28,771 nt of DNA from an uncultured Eggerthella sp. (GTDB lineage: Bacteria > Actinomycetota > Coriobacteriia > Coriobacteriales > Eggerthellaceae): contig UPYK01000018.1 of NCBI GenBank assembly GCA_900538545.1, forward strand, positions 1 to 28,771. Direction: 5' to 3'. Below the pieces are notes generated by a model, which worked only from the letters and a program-made list of their open reading frames with translations, made no database searches and was not told where the DNA came from. Of this stretch, positions 17,078 through 24,484 are shown piece by piece (position 1 is the stretch's first letter; each line of letters opens with the position of its first letter). The position numbers and the translations under genes were made by a program.

Positions 17078-17841
17078 TAGACATCACTCCCTTTACGGAT
17101 CTTCCTGAGCGATCTCAGCGAAACGATCGTGCAAACAAGCGCCGCAACGATACCAACGATATAGAGCACCATCAGCACCTGGTCCATGGTCTTAGGCAAG
17201 GTTGAGCCTGCCCCATCGCCATTGCCATTATCATCACCATCGGGTACTAGCTGACCAGCTGTGCTGCCCGTACTGTCCTCAACTGCAAAGGCGACATTCA
17301 GCTTACCCAAGGTGTTCATATACGCATTGTCTTGCGTTTCACCATCAAGGCTCATCTCGATCGAGACTACGCCCGTATCACCGCTACCAAGCGTAGCAAC
17401 ATAAAACCACTTGCCCGTTACGCCCGATATCTCTTTGAACCCTTGGCTGTTATCGCCGCCAACCGTATTCGATCGGTAGATCTCATTGCCGTTGTATTTG
17501 AGCGCATAGGTATAGGCACCACCAGAAGCGCTTGCGCCCTCTTCGAGCGTCTTTATAGCTTCACTGGTCATGTACCAATCGGTGCTCGTATCGCTCAAGT
17601 TGCGCAGATTGACCTTCATCGTGAAGCTGTCCCCTGGCTGCATGTGAGAAAGCGCCTGGTTGACTGATTCTTGGTTGTAATCCGATACCATCTGCTTCTC
17701 AGCGCTATAGGTAACGTTCCAACTCACACTTTCTGTTTCAGCATAGGCAGTGCTCGAGAAGCCAAGTGAACAGGCAAGAGCAACCGCGCAGGTGGCAACG
17801 AAGGTGCCGAACCATTTGACCATTGTTCGTGTTTTAGTCAT
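17077..17841 (-). CDS. Secreted surface protein with LPKTMD sorting-like C-terminus
   Basis: The 254-aa protein has a signal peptide (about residues 1-34, STAYAE) and a beta-rich ectodomain with WNVTYSAEKQ and MKVNLRNLSDTSTDWYMT segments. A Gly/Asp/Asn-rich linker leads to LPKTMD (215-220), a membrane helix and the basic tail RSLRKIRKG. The arrangement is that of a sortase substrate, but Met replaces the Gly of LPXTG, so either a variant sortase accepts it or it stays membrane-anchored. It sits between a TasA/CalY-like gene and the MucBP gene, overlapping both by one base (TAATG). Its ectodomain (NLRNLSD-type segment) suggests a partner or anchor for the TasA-like proteins (inference). Confidence 0.65.
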   Translation of the reverse strand: MTKTRTMVKWFGTFVATCAVALACSLGFSSTAYAETESVSWNVTYSAEKQMVSDYNQESVNQALSHMQPGDSFTMKVNLRNLSDTSTDWYMTSEAIKTLEEGASASGGAYTYALKYNGNEIYRSNTVGGDNSQGFKEISGVTGKWFYVATLGSGDTGVVSIEMSLDGETQDNAYMNTLGKLNVAFAVEDSTGSTAGQLVPDGDDNGNGDGAGSTLPKTMDQVLMVLYIVGIVAALVCTIVSLRSLRKIRKGSDV

Positions 17842-18575
17842 TATGCTGCACCTCCCACATTGATACCTAGGCTGTTTGCGTCAACGCCCCATGCGCCCTT
17901 GATAGCATCAGCAGCGTTATGCGTCTGAACCGCATCGACTTCTACACTGATGCCGAACTTGTAGTTGTCATACGCGTACTCTGTATAGGAATATGCTTGC
18001 CCGCCAGCTGTCTTTGCACCAGCATCAGCGCTTGAGACAATGACCGACTTTGCATCTTTCAAGACATCAGCGCCGATGCGCATCTCGTTTACAAACGGAA
18101 GCGAAGCACCAACTGCAACAGGATCGACGCTATAGAGAACAATTTGTTCGGCAGTTGAAGCACTTTTATCGACTACCCATCCCTTAGCTAGCTTGAGCTC
18201 GATAAGCGATGGATCCATATTAGTCGCCTTCTCGCCGTTCTCATCAAGCCAATACCTATGGATCACCACGCGCATGTATTCTGGTTGAGCACCTGTATTC
18301 TGCGCTGCAAGCTCTTCGGGATACCATTTACCAAACGAAATCTTTTGACCATCGGGAATAAGATTCGCGAGCAGAGTATCCTTTCCCTCGCGAATATCTC
18401 CATTTTCCGTAAGTCCAACATCAAGGCTGGTAAGCTCTATCGTTGCCTCGTAAGTCTCTGACTGCTTATCGAGTGCCGCTTGCGCAGTATTAGCCATGAC
18501 CGCCACGAGCGCCGCTACCGTTAAGAGGAAGACGATGAGCAAACCAGCTATGCGTTTTGTACTTTTTGCATTCAT
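17841..18575 (-). CDS. TasA/CalY-like SipW-type secreted protein (larger paralogue)
   Basis: The 244-aa protein begins with a basic N-terminus and a hydrophobic signal segment (about residues 9-33, ANTAQAAL). The remainder is beta-rich without further helices or anchor. Near the C-terminus, VEVDAVQTHNAADAIKGAWG resembles the conserved end of camelysin/TasA-type proteins, which are processed by the signal peptidase SipW and assemble into biofilm fibres or act as surface factors. The residues MRVVIHRYWLDENGEK also fit that fold. GGGGAGG precedes the ATG. The gene lies 15 bp after a smaller paralogue and overlaps the next gene by TAATG. Family assignment is by pattern, not by search. Confidence 0.65.
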   Translation of the reverse strand: MNAKSTKRIAGLLIVFLLTVAALVAVMANTAQAALDKQSETYEATIELTSLDVGLTENGDIREGKDTLLANLIPDGQKISFGKWYPEELAAQNTGAQPEYMRVVIHRYWLDENGEKATNMDPSLIELKLAKGWVVDKSASTAEQIVLYSVDPVAVGASLPFVNEMRIGADVLKDAKSVIVSSADAGAKTAGGQAYSYTEYAYDNYKFGISVEVDAVQTHNAADAIKGAWGVDANSLGINVGGAA

Positions 18576-18590
18576 CTGAAACTACCTCCC

Positions 18591-19097
18591 CTATTTCCAA
18601 TCGGTGTATGAATGAGCTTTACCAGAGTCATCGTAGACAGCAGGCGAGCACTGTCCAACCACCTGAATATCGAAATTAATGTGCGTCAGCGAGTTGTCTG
18701 GATCGATTTTCTGTGTCAGATCAACCTTCAAGGCTGGTGTTGTTTCATTTGGATGGAGCGCATCAGCAACATAATTCCAAACTTCATAATCGTCAGTCGC
18801 TTCAGTCTTGACCCATCCTGAACCCGCAATGGAAATATCTACACCCTCGCGTGGCTGAACACCCAAAAGGATTACGCGAACCATCACGTCGGTGTCGCCC
18901 GTGTTCTTCATAGTGATGGCTTTATCTTCCCCATCGAAGTCCTCGTCGGTTTCCGCGCTATATCCAAGTGTGATTGCTTTTTCACCGGTTGCAGAAGTTA
19001 CCGCAGTGAAATAAGCGTATGCTGGACCAGCGCATAGGATAACCGCAAGAAGCGCAGCTAATCCTATGGTTATGAATCTTTTGCTTGTCTTTGTCAT
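18591..19097 (-). CDS. TasA/CalY-like SipW-type secreted protein (small)
   Basis: The 168-aa protein shows the SipW-dependent signal type: MTKTSKRF, a hydrophobic core, then AYAYFTA. The mature part has the expected NTGDTDVMVRVILLG and DYEVWNYVADALHPNETT pattern and ends VVGQCSP. Such proteins form fibres or act as surface-bound proteases or scaffolds in firmicutes. I chose the ATG at 19097, with GTGAGGGC seven bases upstream and a proper signal peptide; the longer open frame would overlap the preceding gene and spoil the signal. It begins 46 bp after that gene. No anchor is present, so it is likely polymerised or held by other operon products. Confidence 0.75.
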   Translation of the reverse strand: MTKTSKRFITIGLAALLAVILCAGPAYAYFTAVTSATGEKAITLGYSAETDEDFDGEDKAITMKNTGDTDVMVRVILLGVQPREGVDISIAGSGWVKTEATDDYEVWNYVADALHPNETTPALKVDLTQKIDPDNSLTHINFDIQVVGQCSPAVYDDSGKAHSYTDWK

Positions 19098-19143
19098 GAT
19101 GCCCTCACTTTGAGTTCCAGCTTTCAACGCACTATCGATAGGA

Positions 19144-20532
19144 TTAGTTTGAAGATGACGAATTATAGTCATTATGTTCAAGCATCTTACCTTTGAACTC
19201 CCCAGCTACACTGTCATATTTGTAGGCATTGGTGATGCCAGAGCTTGGTACTCCATCTTCAGTACCCGTGTTGGTGAAGGTGATGGTGTAAGCATTGTCA
19301 GAACCATAGAAGTCATCGAGCTCGAATGTTGTGCTTAAATCTGGTCGTCCCTCGCTGTAGCCACAGCCAGGATAAACAACCTCAGAGATCGTATAACGAG
19401 CAGGGATAGGTAAACCATCGATCGTGCGCGTGGCGACATCGGCACCAACTTCAACACTTACGGGAATCGTCCACGTAATAGGCTCAAGCCCAAGATTGTC
19501 TACTGTACCAACAGTAAAACTTGTTGGATCAGTATAGGTAAACAAGACTCGCCAATCGTTTATACTGCCGCTCAAAACACCATCAGCATCAATATAGATA
19601 GCTTCATCGTCATCGTTGAAGTAGTAATACTTGAAAGTATCGTCTTCTTCAGCATACAGGTCGCAGTACACATAACCGCCACCGTTAACGCTCACCAGTT
19701 TTCCATCCTTCTTATAGATGCAACCGCGGGACTCTCCACCTTTATTATCGGTATCCCAATAGTTACCTTCTTCATCTAAGGCAAGAAGACCTCCATTGGC
19801 ATCTAGATACATCGTATGCCCATTCCAATCCTCAATACTTCCCTCTTTAGTAAGCATCAAGCAGTAACCCTTGGATTCATTCTTGTAAACAAATCTGTCC
19901 CTGTAATCCATCTGTTCGCCAACAAGCTTGAACTGGACTGCAATACTCGGAGTATCGATCTTCCCATCAGTTTCCGTAGTTGCAATAGTGGGAGCAGGAC
20001 TGAATGCCTTATTGATCGTTAGTTTGCCGTCATCCCAAGTGGAGGGGCTATAAGAGCCAAAATCACGTTTTTTGACCTTAGCCGTATATTTATCGTACGT
20101 ATTGTAGGATCTATCAAGGTCGCTATCATAGTCTGATTGAACCCCGATGCCGGTAGTGTTTTCGAATGCCAGCTCGCCTTCAGCCTGGAGTACCGCACCG
20201 AACGTTTCAAGAGGACTTGAAGACTCGGATTCTTTAGCAGATCCATCCTCTGTGGCTCCATCACCTGTCATACCTGCTGTCCAGGAATTATCAGAAGGAG
20301 CTTTCGGCGTATTCTCGCTAGCGGGCTTTTCAACAACTGGTTTTTGCTGAGTAGGATGCTCGACAACGACCGCATCTTCGGTAGTTTCCTTCTCCGACTG
20401 AGCAGAAGGCTGCTCGCCTGAGCTTGCATCAGGCACAGCAAATGCAGGCAAGGCTGAAAGACCAAACACCAATGTGACCGCCAAAAGGCAAGCCAAAAAC
20501 TTATACCGAATAGATTTCTCATGCTTAATCAT
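19144..20532 (-). CDS. Secreted 462-aa surface protein of unknown family
   Basis: First gene of the surface operon. The signal peptide is clear (about residues 1-32, ALPAFAVP), followed by a Ser/Glu/Pro/Thr-rich linker (about 33-115). Residues about 125-335 are Asp/Tyr/Gly-rich with repeated short strands (YLDANGGLLALDEEG, YFNDDDEAIYIDADG), reminiscent of beta-repeat surface folds. A C-terminal domain (about 340-430) contains LPIPARYTISEV and YTITFTNTGTEDG, resembling the end of collagen-binding or DUF5979-type domains. No sorting motif or C-terminal helix is present, so it must bind another component or be released. AGGAGG precedes the ATG. I do not recognise the whole protein; a major or tip subunit of the surface structure is a guess. 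Confidence 0.6.
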   Translation of the reverse strand: MIKHEKSIRYKFLACLLAVTLVFGLSALPAFAVPDASSGEQPSAQSEKETTEDAVVVEHPTQQKPVVEKPASENTPKAPSDNSWTAGMTGDGATEDGSAKESESSSPLETFGAVLQAEGELAFENTTGIGVQSDYDSDLDRSYNTYDKYTAKVKKRDFGSYSPSTWDDGKLTINKAFSPAPTIATTETDGKIDTPSIAVQFKLVGEQMDYRDRFVYKNESKGYCLMLTKEGSIEDWNGHTMYLDANGGLLALDEEGNYWDTDNKGGESRGCIYKKDGKLVSVNGGGYVYCDLYAEEDDTFKYYYFNDDDEAIYIDADGVLSGSINDWRVLFTYTDPTSFTVGTVDNLGLEPITWTIPVSVEVGADVATRTIDGLPIPARYTISEVVYPGCGYSEGRPDLSTTFELDDFYGSDNAYTITFTNTGTEDGVPSSGITNAYKYDSVAGEFKGKMLEHNDYNSSSSN

Positions 20533-20556
20533 GGGAGCCTCCTCATGACTCTCATT

Positions 20557-20585
20557 TATATAATCTCATACGCGTAGCTTCTCAA
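20557..20585 (-). promoter_or_regulatory. Candidate promoter of the surface operon
   Basis: On the minus strand TTGAGA (20580-20585) and TATATA (20557-20562) are separated by 17 bp. The start site would be near 20550, giving a leader of about 18 bases that contains AGGAGG and the ATG at 20532. Confidence 0.5.
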
Positions 20586-20590
20586 ATGCA

Positions 20591-20615
20591 CTATGAAATC
20601 ATAGCGAAGTCATAG
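20591..20615. promoter_or_regulatory. Possible operator: CTATGA/TCATAG sites
   Basis: CTATGA-AA-TCATAG (20591-20604) is a perfect dyad, and a third half-site TCATAG follows at 20610-20615. The cluster lies directly upstream of the -35 of the surface operon promoter, a place suited to an activator. The regulator is unknown. Confidence 0.4.
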
Positions 20616-20803
20616 AATTCACCCTGATTTTACCATTTTCACTGCCCTTACGCAATCCAAAAGAGGCACATAGAAGTTGGTTTCTTGCGGTTGTCAGGAA
20701 ACCAGTTCATGCCCGCTCTTCATACCTCGAGCGACTCACAACACATATTCTTTTCAAACCGCCCAAACAACCGTTTTTCACCTCACTCGATCATGTATGG
20801 TTT

Positions 20804-20832
20804 TTGGCTATCATCGGGCATTTAGCTATAAT
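20804..20832 (+). promoter_or_regulatory. Sigma70-type promoter of the O-antigen-ligase-like gene
   Basis: TTGGCT (20804-20809) and a consensus TATAAT (20827-20832) are 17 bp apart. Transcription would begin near 20839, about 40 bases before the ATG at 20880. The rest of the 347-bp divergent gap (20533-20879) holds the minus-strand promoter, the CTATGA sites and a loose GGTTTC/GAAACC dyad (20679-20703), but no gene. Confidence 0.75.
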
Positions 20833-20879
20833 GAAGCTTCTGTAATGTATTTCCGACCGAATTGGTAGGTCACCAACCC

Positions 20880-22298
20880 ATGGCTCAGATCATCGCCCCA
20901 TCATTACGAGAACACCGGCAACGGGCCACCAGCGTGCTCGTTATTGCGCTCACCATCGCACTTGCCATACTCACCATCACGGGAGTAGGTACCGTAGCCT
21001 TCGTCTCTCTCATCGGCATGGCAATCTGTGCGATCTGCTTCTTCCGCAAAGAAGCGTACATCGATTGGTGGATCTTTATCCCCCTTGCTGCGTATGTGCT
21101 CATGAACTTCATCTCTGCATGGTGCGCGTGGGGCGACCCGCTCTATGGGTATGGTCCACTGCACATCATCTATCTCTCGCTCTATGCTGCTGCCTGCAGC
21201 TTGAGAGACGCCGAAGCGAAGCTACTCCGCCTTCTCTGCGTCGGACTTGCTGTCGTAGCTGCTGTTGCTGCGATCATCGGCTTCATCGTTCAATCATTCA
21301 CTGCAAGCGCTACCCGCCTTGAATACGTTGTGGGAACGCCAAACGGACTTGGCATCTTCTTCGTGCTCGCATGGTTCGCACTTGAGAGCAGTCGTATGGA
21401 GGTCGTACGACAAAAGGATACCAATGAGCCCTCAACGCTTGGCCGAAGCCGTCTCTACCACTTCCTAAGCCGCTGCGAACCCCTTATCTTAGTTGCGCTT
21501 GCCATGACGCTTTCGATGGGTAGCCTGGTTGCGCTCGGCATCGGCCTTATCGTGCTGTTCATCTCACGCTTTCGCGCAACAGGGGGTAAGGAAGCTTTCC
21601 GATTTGCCACGGTCATCCTATCGCGCATCTTCCTGAGCATCGCGATCGGCTTCTTGATGTATATGGCAGGCGAGCGCGCCGATGCACCCATCCTTTGTTT
21701 GGTGATCCTTGCCTACATCATTGTGATGATCTGCCTGTGGAATCGCTTCGATTCCTTTCTCAAAAGCTCTGGTAAATTCGCAAAGATCATTTCCCTGGTC
21801 GGGCTGCTTTGCATTCCTTTCGCACTTTTCATGCGTCCAAATGCAGGAGCAACGTTCGCTGAACGATTCGAGATGATGGGAAACGGTATCAGCTATCTTG
21901 GCGTTGACCCACTCGTGGGCATGGGTCCCTTCACCTGGCGACTCGCAAACATCCAGGATGCTGGCAACTACTTCAACACCAATCACATCCACAATATCTT
22001 TATCCACGCGGGAGTTGAATTTGGCCTCATTGCGATGGCGGCTCTCATCATCATCGCAGTGCGCGTATTCATCAAGCGCTACAGAGAGGCTCAACACGGC
22101 GAAGATGCTGCGCTCCTCTTTCATATGCTGACCGACACAGGCTTCTTCTATGTCGGTATCGTAGGCATGTTCATCTTCACTGCGAACGGATCGATCACAC
22201 CAGCTAAAAAGCTCTCATCAGTGGGGACAAAACTGCTGTTCGGATGCCTTTTCTTGCTTCATTTCATCATTTTGTGGGGCTATATCGCCTCATTCTGA
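20880..22298 (+). CDS. O-antigen ligase/polymerase-like polytopic membrane protein
   Basis: The 472-aa protein has about 10-12 membrane helices and a C-terminal region typical of the WaaL/Wzy superfamily (PF04932). The segment YLGVDPLVGMGPFTWRL followed by NTNHIHNIFIHAGVEFGL matches the family pattern of a periplasmic loop with a conserved H-N-x-[FY] site before a helix. Such proteins polymerise or transfer lipid-linked glycans outside the membrane. In a Gram-positive they act on surface polysaccharide or on glycan transfer to proteins. I chose ATG 20880; AGGT lies in the loop of a small TTGGT/ACCAA hairpin just before it. No glycosyltransferases are adjacent. The amidase gene begins 25 bp downstream, so the two are co-transcribed. 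Confidence 0.75.
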   Translation: MAQIIAPSLREHRQRATSVLVIALTIALAILTITGVGTVAFVSLIGMAICAICFFRKEAYIDWWIFIPLAAYVLMNFISAWCAWGDPLYGYGPLHIIYLSLYAAACSLRDAEAKLLRLLCVGLAVVAAVAAIIGFIVQSFTASATRLEYVVGTPNGLGIFFVLAWFALESSRMEVVRQKDTNEPSTLGRSRLYHFLSRCEPLILVALAMTLSMGSLVALGIGLIVLFISRFRATGGKEAFRFATVILSRIFLSIAIGFLMYMAGERADAPILCLVILAYIIVMICLWNRFDSFLKSSGKFAKIISLVGLLCIPFALFMRPNAGATFAERFEMMGNGISYLGVDPLVGMGPFTWRLANIQDAGNYFNTNHIHNIFIHAGVEFGLIAMAALIIIAVRVFIKRYREAQHGEDAALLFHMLTDTGFFYVGIVGMFIFTANGSITPAKKLSSVGTKLLFGCLFLLHFIILWGYIASF

Positions 22299-22323
22299 TC
22301 GCTTAAGAACGGAGTAGCCGCTC

Positions 22324-23034
22324 ATGATAGACAAAACGAACGCACACACTGAAGCTGCGAACGCCACCGCTCGTTCACGCAAATCAGCACTCGTGCTCAT
22401 CATCGGCGCGATCGTACTGGTCGCGCTCGTTGTAGGAGTTTGGTTCTTCAATGGCTCGAAAATACCCAGCTATGTTGGCTACCCCCTTGAAGGCGATGAA
22501 AAGGAACAGGTAATCGAGCAGAACAGCCCACTGACTGATTTCGTTTACCTAACTGCCAACGCCGATTATCCGCGTGATCAGCCCATTTCGAAGATCACGA
22601 TCCATCATATGGGCGGCGATCTTGCACTGGGCAATCTTGGTGAGCGCTTCCAGAAGCGCGATATTCAGGCCTCTTCGAACTATGCGATCGACTCAAAGGG
22701 CAACGTTGCACTGTATGTTGAAGAAGCGAATCGTGCCTGGACCAGCAAGAATCGTGAGAACGACGAACAAGCCATCACGATCGAAGTCGCTAACGATGAA
22801 GAAGGCGGCAACTGGCACGTAAGCAATGAAACGTTCGATAAGCTCGTTTTGCTCTGCGCAGATATTTGCAAACGCAATGGCATCGAAGAGATCGTCTACA
22901 CGGGCGATACTACGGGCAACTTGACGTTCCACGGCATGTTCGACAGCACAACCGAATGCCCTGGCCCTTATCTGAAAAGCCGCATGAATGATTTAGCCGA
23001 GGCGATCAATGCCGAACTTGCTAAGAGTGAGTAG
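22324..23034 (+). CDS. Membrane-tethered N-acetylmuramoyl-L-alanine amidase (Amidase_2)
   Basis: The 236-aa protein has an N-terminal signal anchor (about residues 21-42) and an extracellular Amidase_2/PGRP domain (about 88-225). Zinc ligands are visible: H94 or H95 in ITIHHMGG, H203 in TFHGMF and C212 in TECPGP, with the acidic residues typical of the fold. The enzyme cleaves the bond between N-acetylmuramic acid and the stem peptide. The membrane anchor suggests a role in local wall remodelling rather than lysis. It follows the glycan ligase-like gene by 25 bp. Together they could link polymer export to wall remodelling (inference). No terminator is obvious downstream. Confidence 0.85.
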   Translation: MIDKTNAHTEAANATARSRKSALVLIIGAIVLVALVVGVWFFNGSKIPSYVGYPLEGDEKEQVIEQNSPLTDFVYLTANADYPRDQPISKITIHHMGGDLALGNLGERFQKRDIQASSNYAIDSKGNVALYVEEANRAWTSKNRENDEQAITIEVANDEEGGNWHVSNETFDKLVLLCADICKRNGIEEIVYTGDTTGNLTFHGMFDSTTECPGPYLKSRMNDLAEAINAELAKSE

Positions 23035-23172
23035 CGGCCGTTCGTTGATCATTTTGTCGTTGCGGTCTAGCTAAATGCTGCTCTTTGCAATCATTGCCTT
23101 GGATACTGCACAGTGTCGCGCTGAACGTGTTGTTGAAGCATTCAAGCTGCCCATGCGCAGCGGCCGCGAGGC

Positions 23173-23664
23173 TTACACCTCTTTGCGCGTAAGCGGATAG
23201 CCTTGACGATCGAGTTCGGCCACTACGGTCTCCACCAAGAACGGCAATCGCTCATACACCTTCGGGGTGAGCCCTTCCACCAGCTCTGCGGGCGACATGT
23301 TCTCAATCTGCATGCCGTAGCAGATGCCATCGCATGAATAACCGAGCAGTTGCGCTGCATCGAAGAGATCGACGAGCTTGAGCTCGTGAAGCGATGCCAT
23401 CGCATCTTGCGTGCGCGCGATGTCTTCGGGCTTATAGCGAAACACCGTGCCTGGTTCGCTGTCCGTTCCATCGACCGCATCGACCGTGATGATGAAGTCG
23501 TATTCGTCCACTTTGTTCAGTAGCTTCATGGTCATGCAGCCCAGATCGTAAAGATCGACCCCTTCAGGGATCTCATAGTGCTCGACCAGCTCATCGTAGA
23601 CTGCAGGGCCGATACCATCATCGAGCATCAGGCGATTCCCCACGCAAAATACAGCGATCTTCAT
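23173..23664 (-). CDS. hyaD: [NiFe] hydrogenase maturation protease (HyaD/HybD family)
   Basis: The 163-aa endopeptidase trims the C-terminal tail of the hydrogenase large subunit once nickel is inserted. It begins MKIAVFCVGNRLMLDDGIGP, the family signature with the catalytic metal-binding aspartate/glutamate region (LMLDDGIG rather than the common LMGDDGVG). It also carries DLGCM and the conserved ITVDAVDG. I chose the ATG at 23664 with GGGGAG upstream; the same frame stays open far upstream but that part overlaps the next gene and is not conserved. The large subunit at 25178-26881 has the matching cleavable tail. The gene lies 20 bp after the 143-aa membrane protein, so it is co-transcribed with it. 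Confidence 0.9.
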   Translation of the reverse strand: MKIAVFCVGNRLMLDDGIGPAVYDELVEHYEIPEGVDLYDLGCMTMKLLNKVDEYDFIITVDAVDGTDSEPGTVFRYKPEDIARTQDAMASLHELKLVDLFDAAQLLGYSCDGICYGMQIENMSPAELVEGLTPKVYERLPFLVETVVAELDRQGYPLTRKEV

Positions 23665-23684
23665 AGCGCACTCCCCTTCTTGTC

Positions 23685-24116
23685 TTACGCCACTGGCATG
23701 CCAGGACGAATGACCAGGTTGTAATAGGTGGCACCGAAGATCATCAGAGCAGCCAGGATACCCATAGCGATCGCCCAAATGCGCTGACGCTTGATATACC
23801 ACTCTTTGGTACGTCCGAGCGAGATAGCGCGCTCGCAAGCATACCCTTGCGAGACACGAGCGAACACGATGGTGACCGCCGCGAGTAGAACAGCGACGAT
23901 GATCGAGAAGACCACCGAAAGCGGAGAGGGGTCCGTGAAGGATGCGTAGAAGAGGTTGTCCGCGAAGAGCCATAGCGGATAATACAGGATCGTGATCCAA
24001 ATGCCGTTTGCTGGTCCCCAGATCGGCGGCATGAAGAGTGCGCCAAGGTTGATGGGAGGCAGGCCCTTCATCAGCTCTTTGCGGTACTTCTGTTCCTGTT
24101 TGTCGCTCTTTTTCAT
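23685..24116 (-). CDS. Unknown membrane protein between hydrogenase and maturation genes
   Basis: The 143-aa protein starts with a charged cytoplasmic segment (MKKSDKQEQKYRKELMKG). The segment PPINLGALFMPPIWGPANGIW resembles the entry of small DUF2628-like membrane proteins. Three helices follow (about residues 38-55, 63-85 and 112-138), with a basic loop between the second and third. No redox cofactor motif is visible. It sits between the hydrogenase cytochrome b and the protease, 20 bp upstream of the latter. A terminator and the long palindrome separate it from the cytochrome gene, so it probably has its own promoter. A role in hydrogenase assembly or membrane placement is guilt by association only. 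Confidence 0.75.
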   Translation of the reverse strand: MKKSDKQEQKYRKELMKGLPPINLGALFMPPIWGPANGIWITILYYPLWLFADNLFYASFTDPSPLSVVFSIIVAVLLAAVTIVFARVSQGYACERAISLGRTKEWYIKRQRIWAIAMGILAALMIFGATYYNLVIRPGMPVA

Positions 24117-24283
24117 GGCAGCCTCTCTTTGCGTGTTTCACCCTTATCATACTGGCAAACACAGCCAACTATCTCGTGCAGCGTCTTCACTGGTTCATTA
24201 GATCGACCAGTCGCGCTCGATCCTTACTCAAGCTATTGTCCTGACGATCTTTCGTATGAACGAAAAAGGAGGCTTTACTGGGA

Positions 24284-24344
24284 GTGCTGGGGGTCGTGTA
24301 ATTCGACACATTTGAAATGTGTCGAATTACACGACCCCCAGCAC
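24284..24344. repeat. Perfect 30-bp-arm palindrome
   Basis: Arms 24284-24313 and 24315-24344 are exact reverse complements around a single central G. Each arm includes TGCTGGGGGTCGTGTAATTC and CGACACATTT. There is no mismatch over 60 paired positions. It lies in the 368-bp gap between the hydrogenase cytochrome gene and the unknown membrane protein and contains no gene. As RNA the innermost bases would open to form a small loop. There is no T-run on either side, so it is not a standard terminator. Family unknown. Confidence 0.95.
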
Positions 24345-24374
24345 ATTCGTCACCCTCCCCTCGTCTCGTTACTG

Positions 24375-24410
24375 CAAAAAAGAAAGGACCCGACGAATCG
24401 AGTCCTTTCT
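24375..24410 (-). terminator. Intrinsic terminator of the hydrogenase operon
   Basis: AGAAAGGAC (24381-24389) pairs with GTCCTTTCT (24402-24410), with CGA/TCG continuing inside past one mismatch. On the minus strand the stem is followed by TTTTTT. It lies 75 bp beyond the cytochrome b stop, so transcripts of small subunit, large subunit and cytochrome should end here. Confidence 0.8.
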
Positions 24411-24484
24411 GATGACCGCATTTCGTTCAGTAAGCTGAACGGTTCGGTTCGCGCACAACGTGCGCTGCGCCAGAGCGCATGCGA

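Noticed and set aside
20679..20703. GGTTTC/GAAACC dyad as a terminator
   Set aside because: Short stem, 13-base loop, no T-run, and it sits between divergent promoters where no transcript needs to end.
23665..24168. Upstream extension of the protease frame (would give 331 aa)
   Set aside because: The added N-terminal part overlaps the 143-aa membrane protein gene in another frame and is not protein-like. The family begins at MKIAVF with a good ribosome site.
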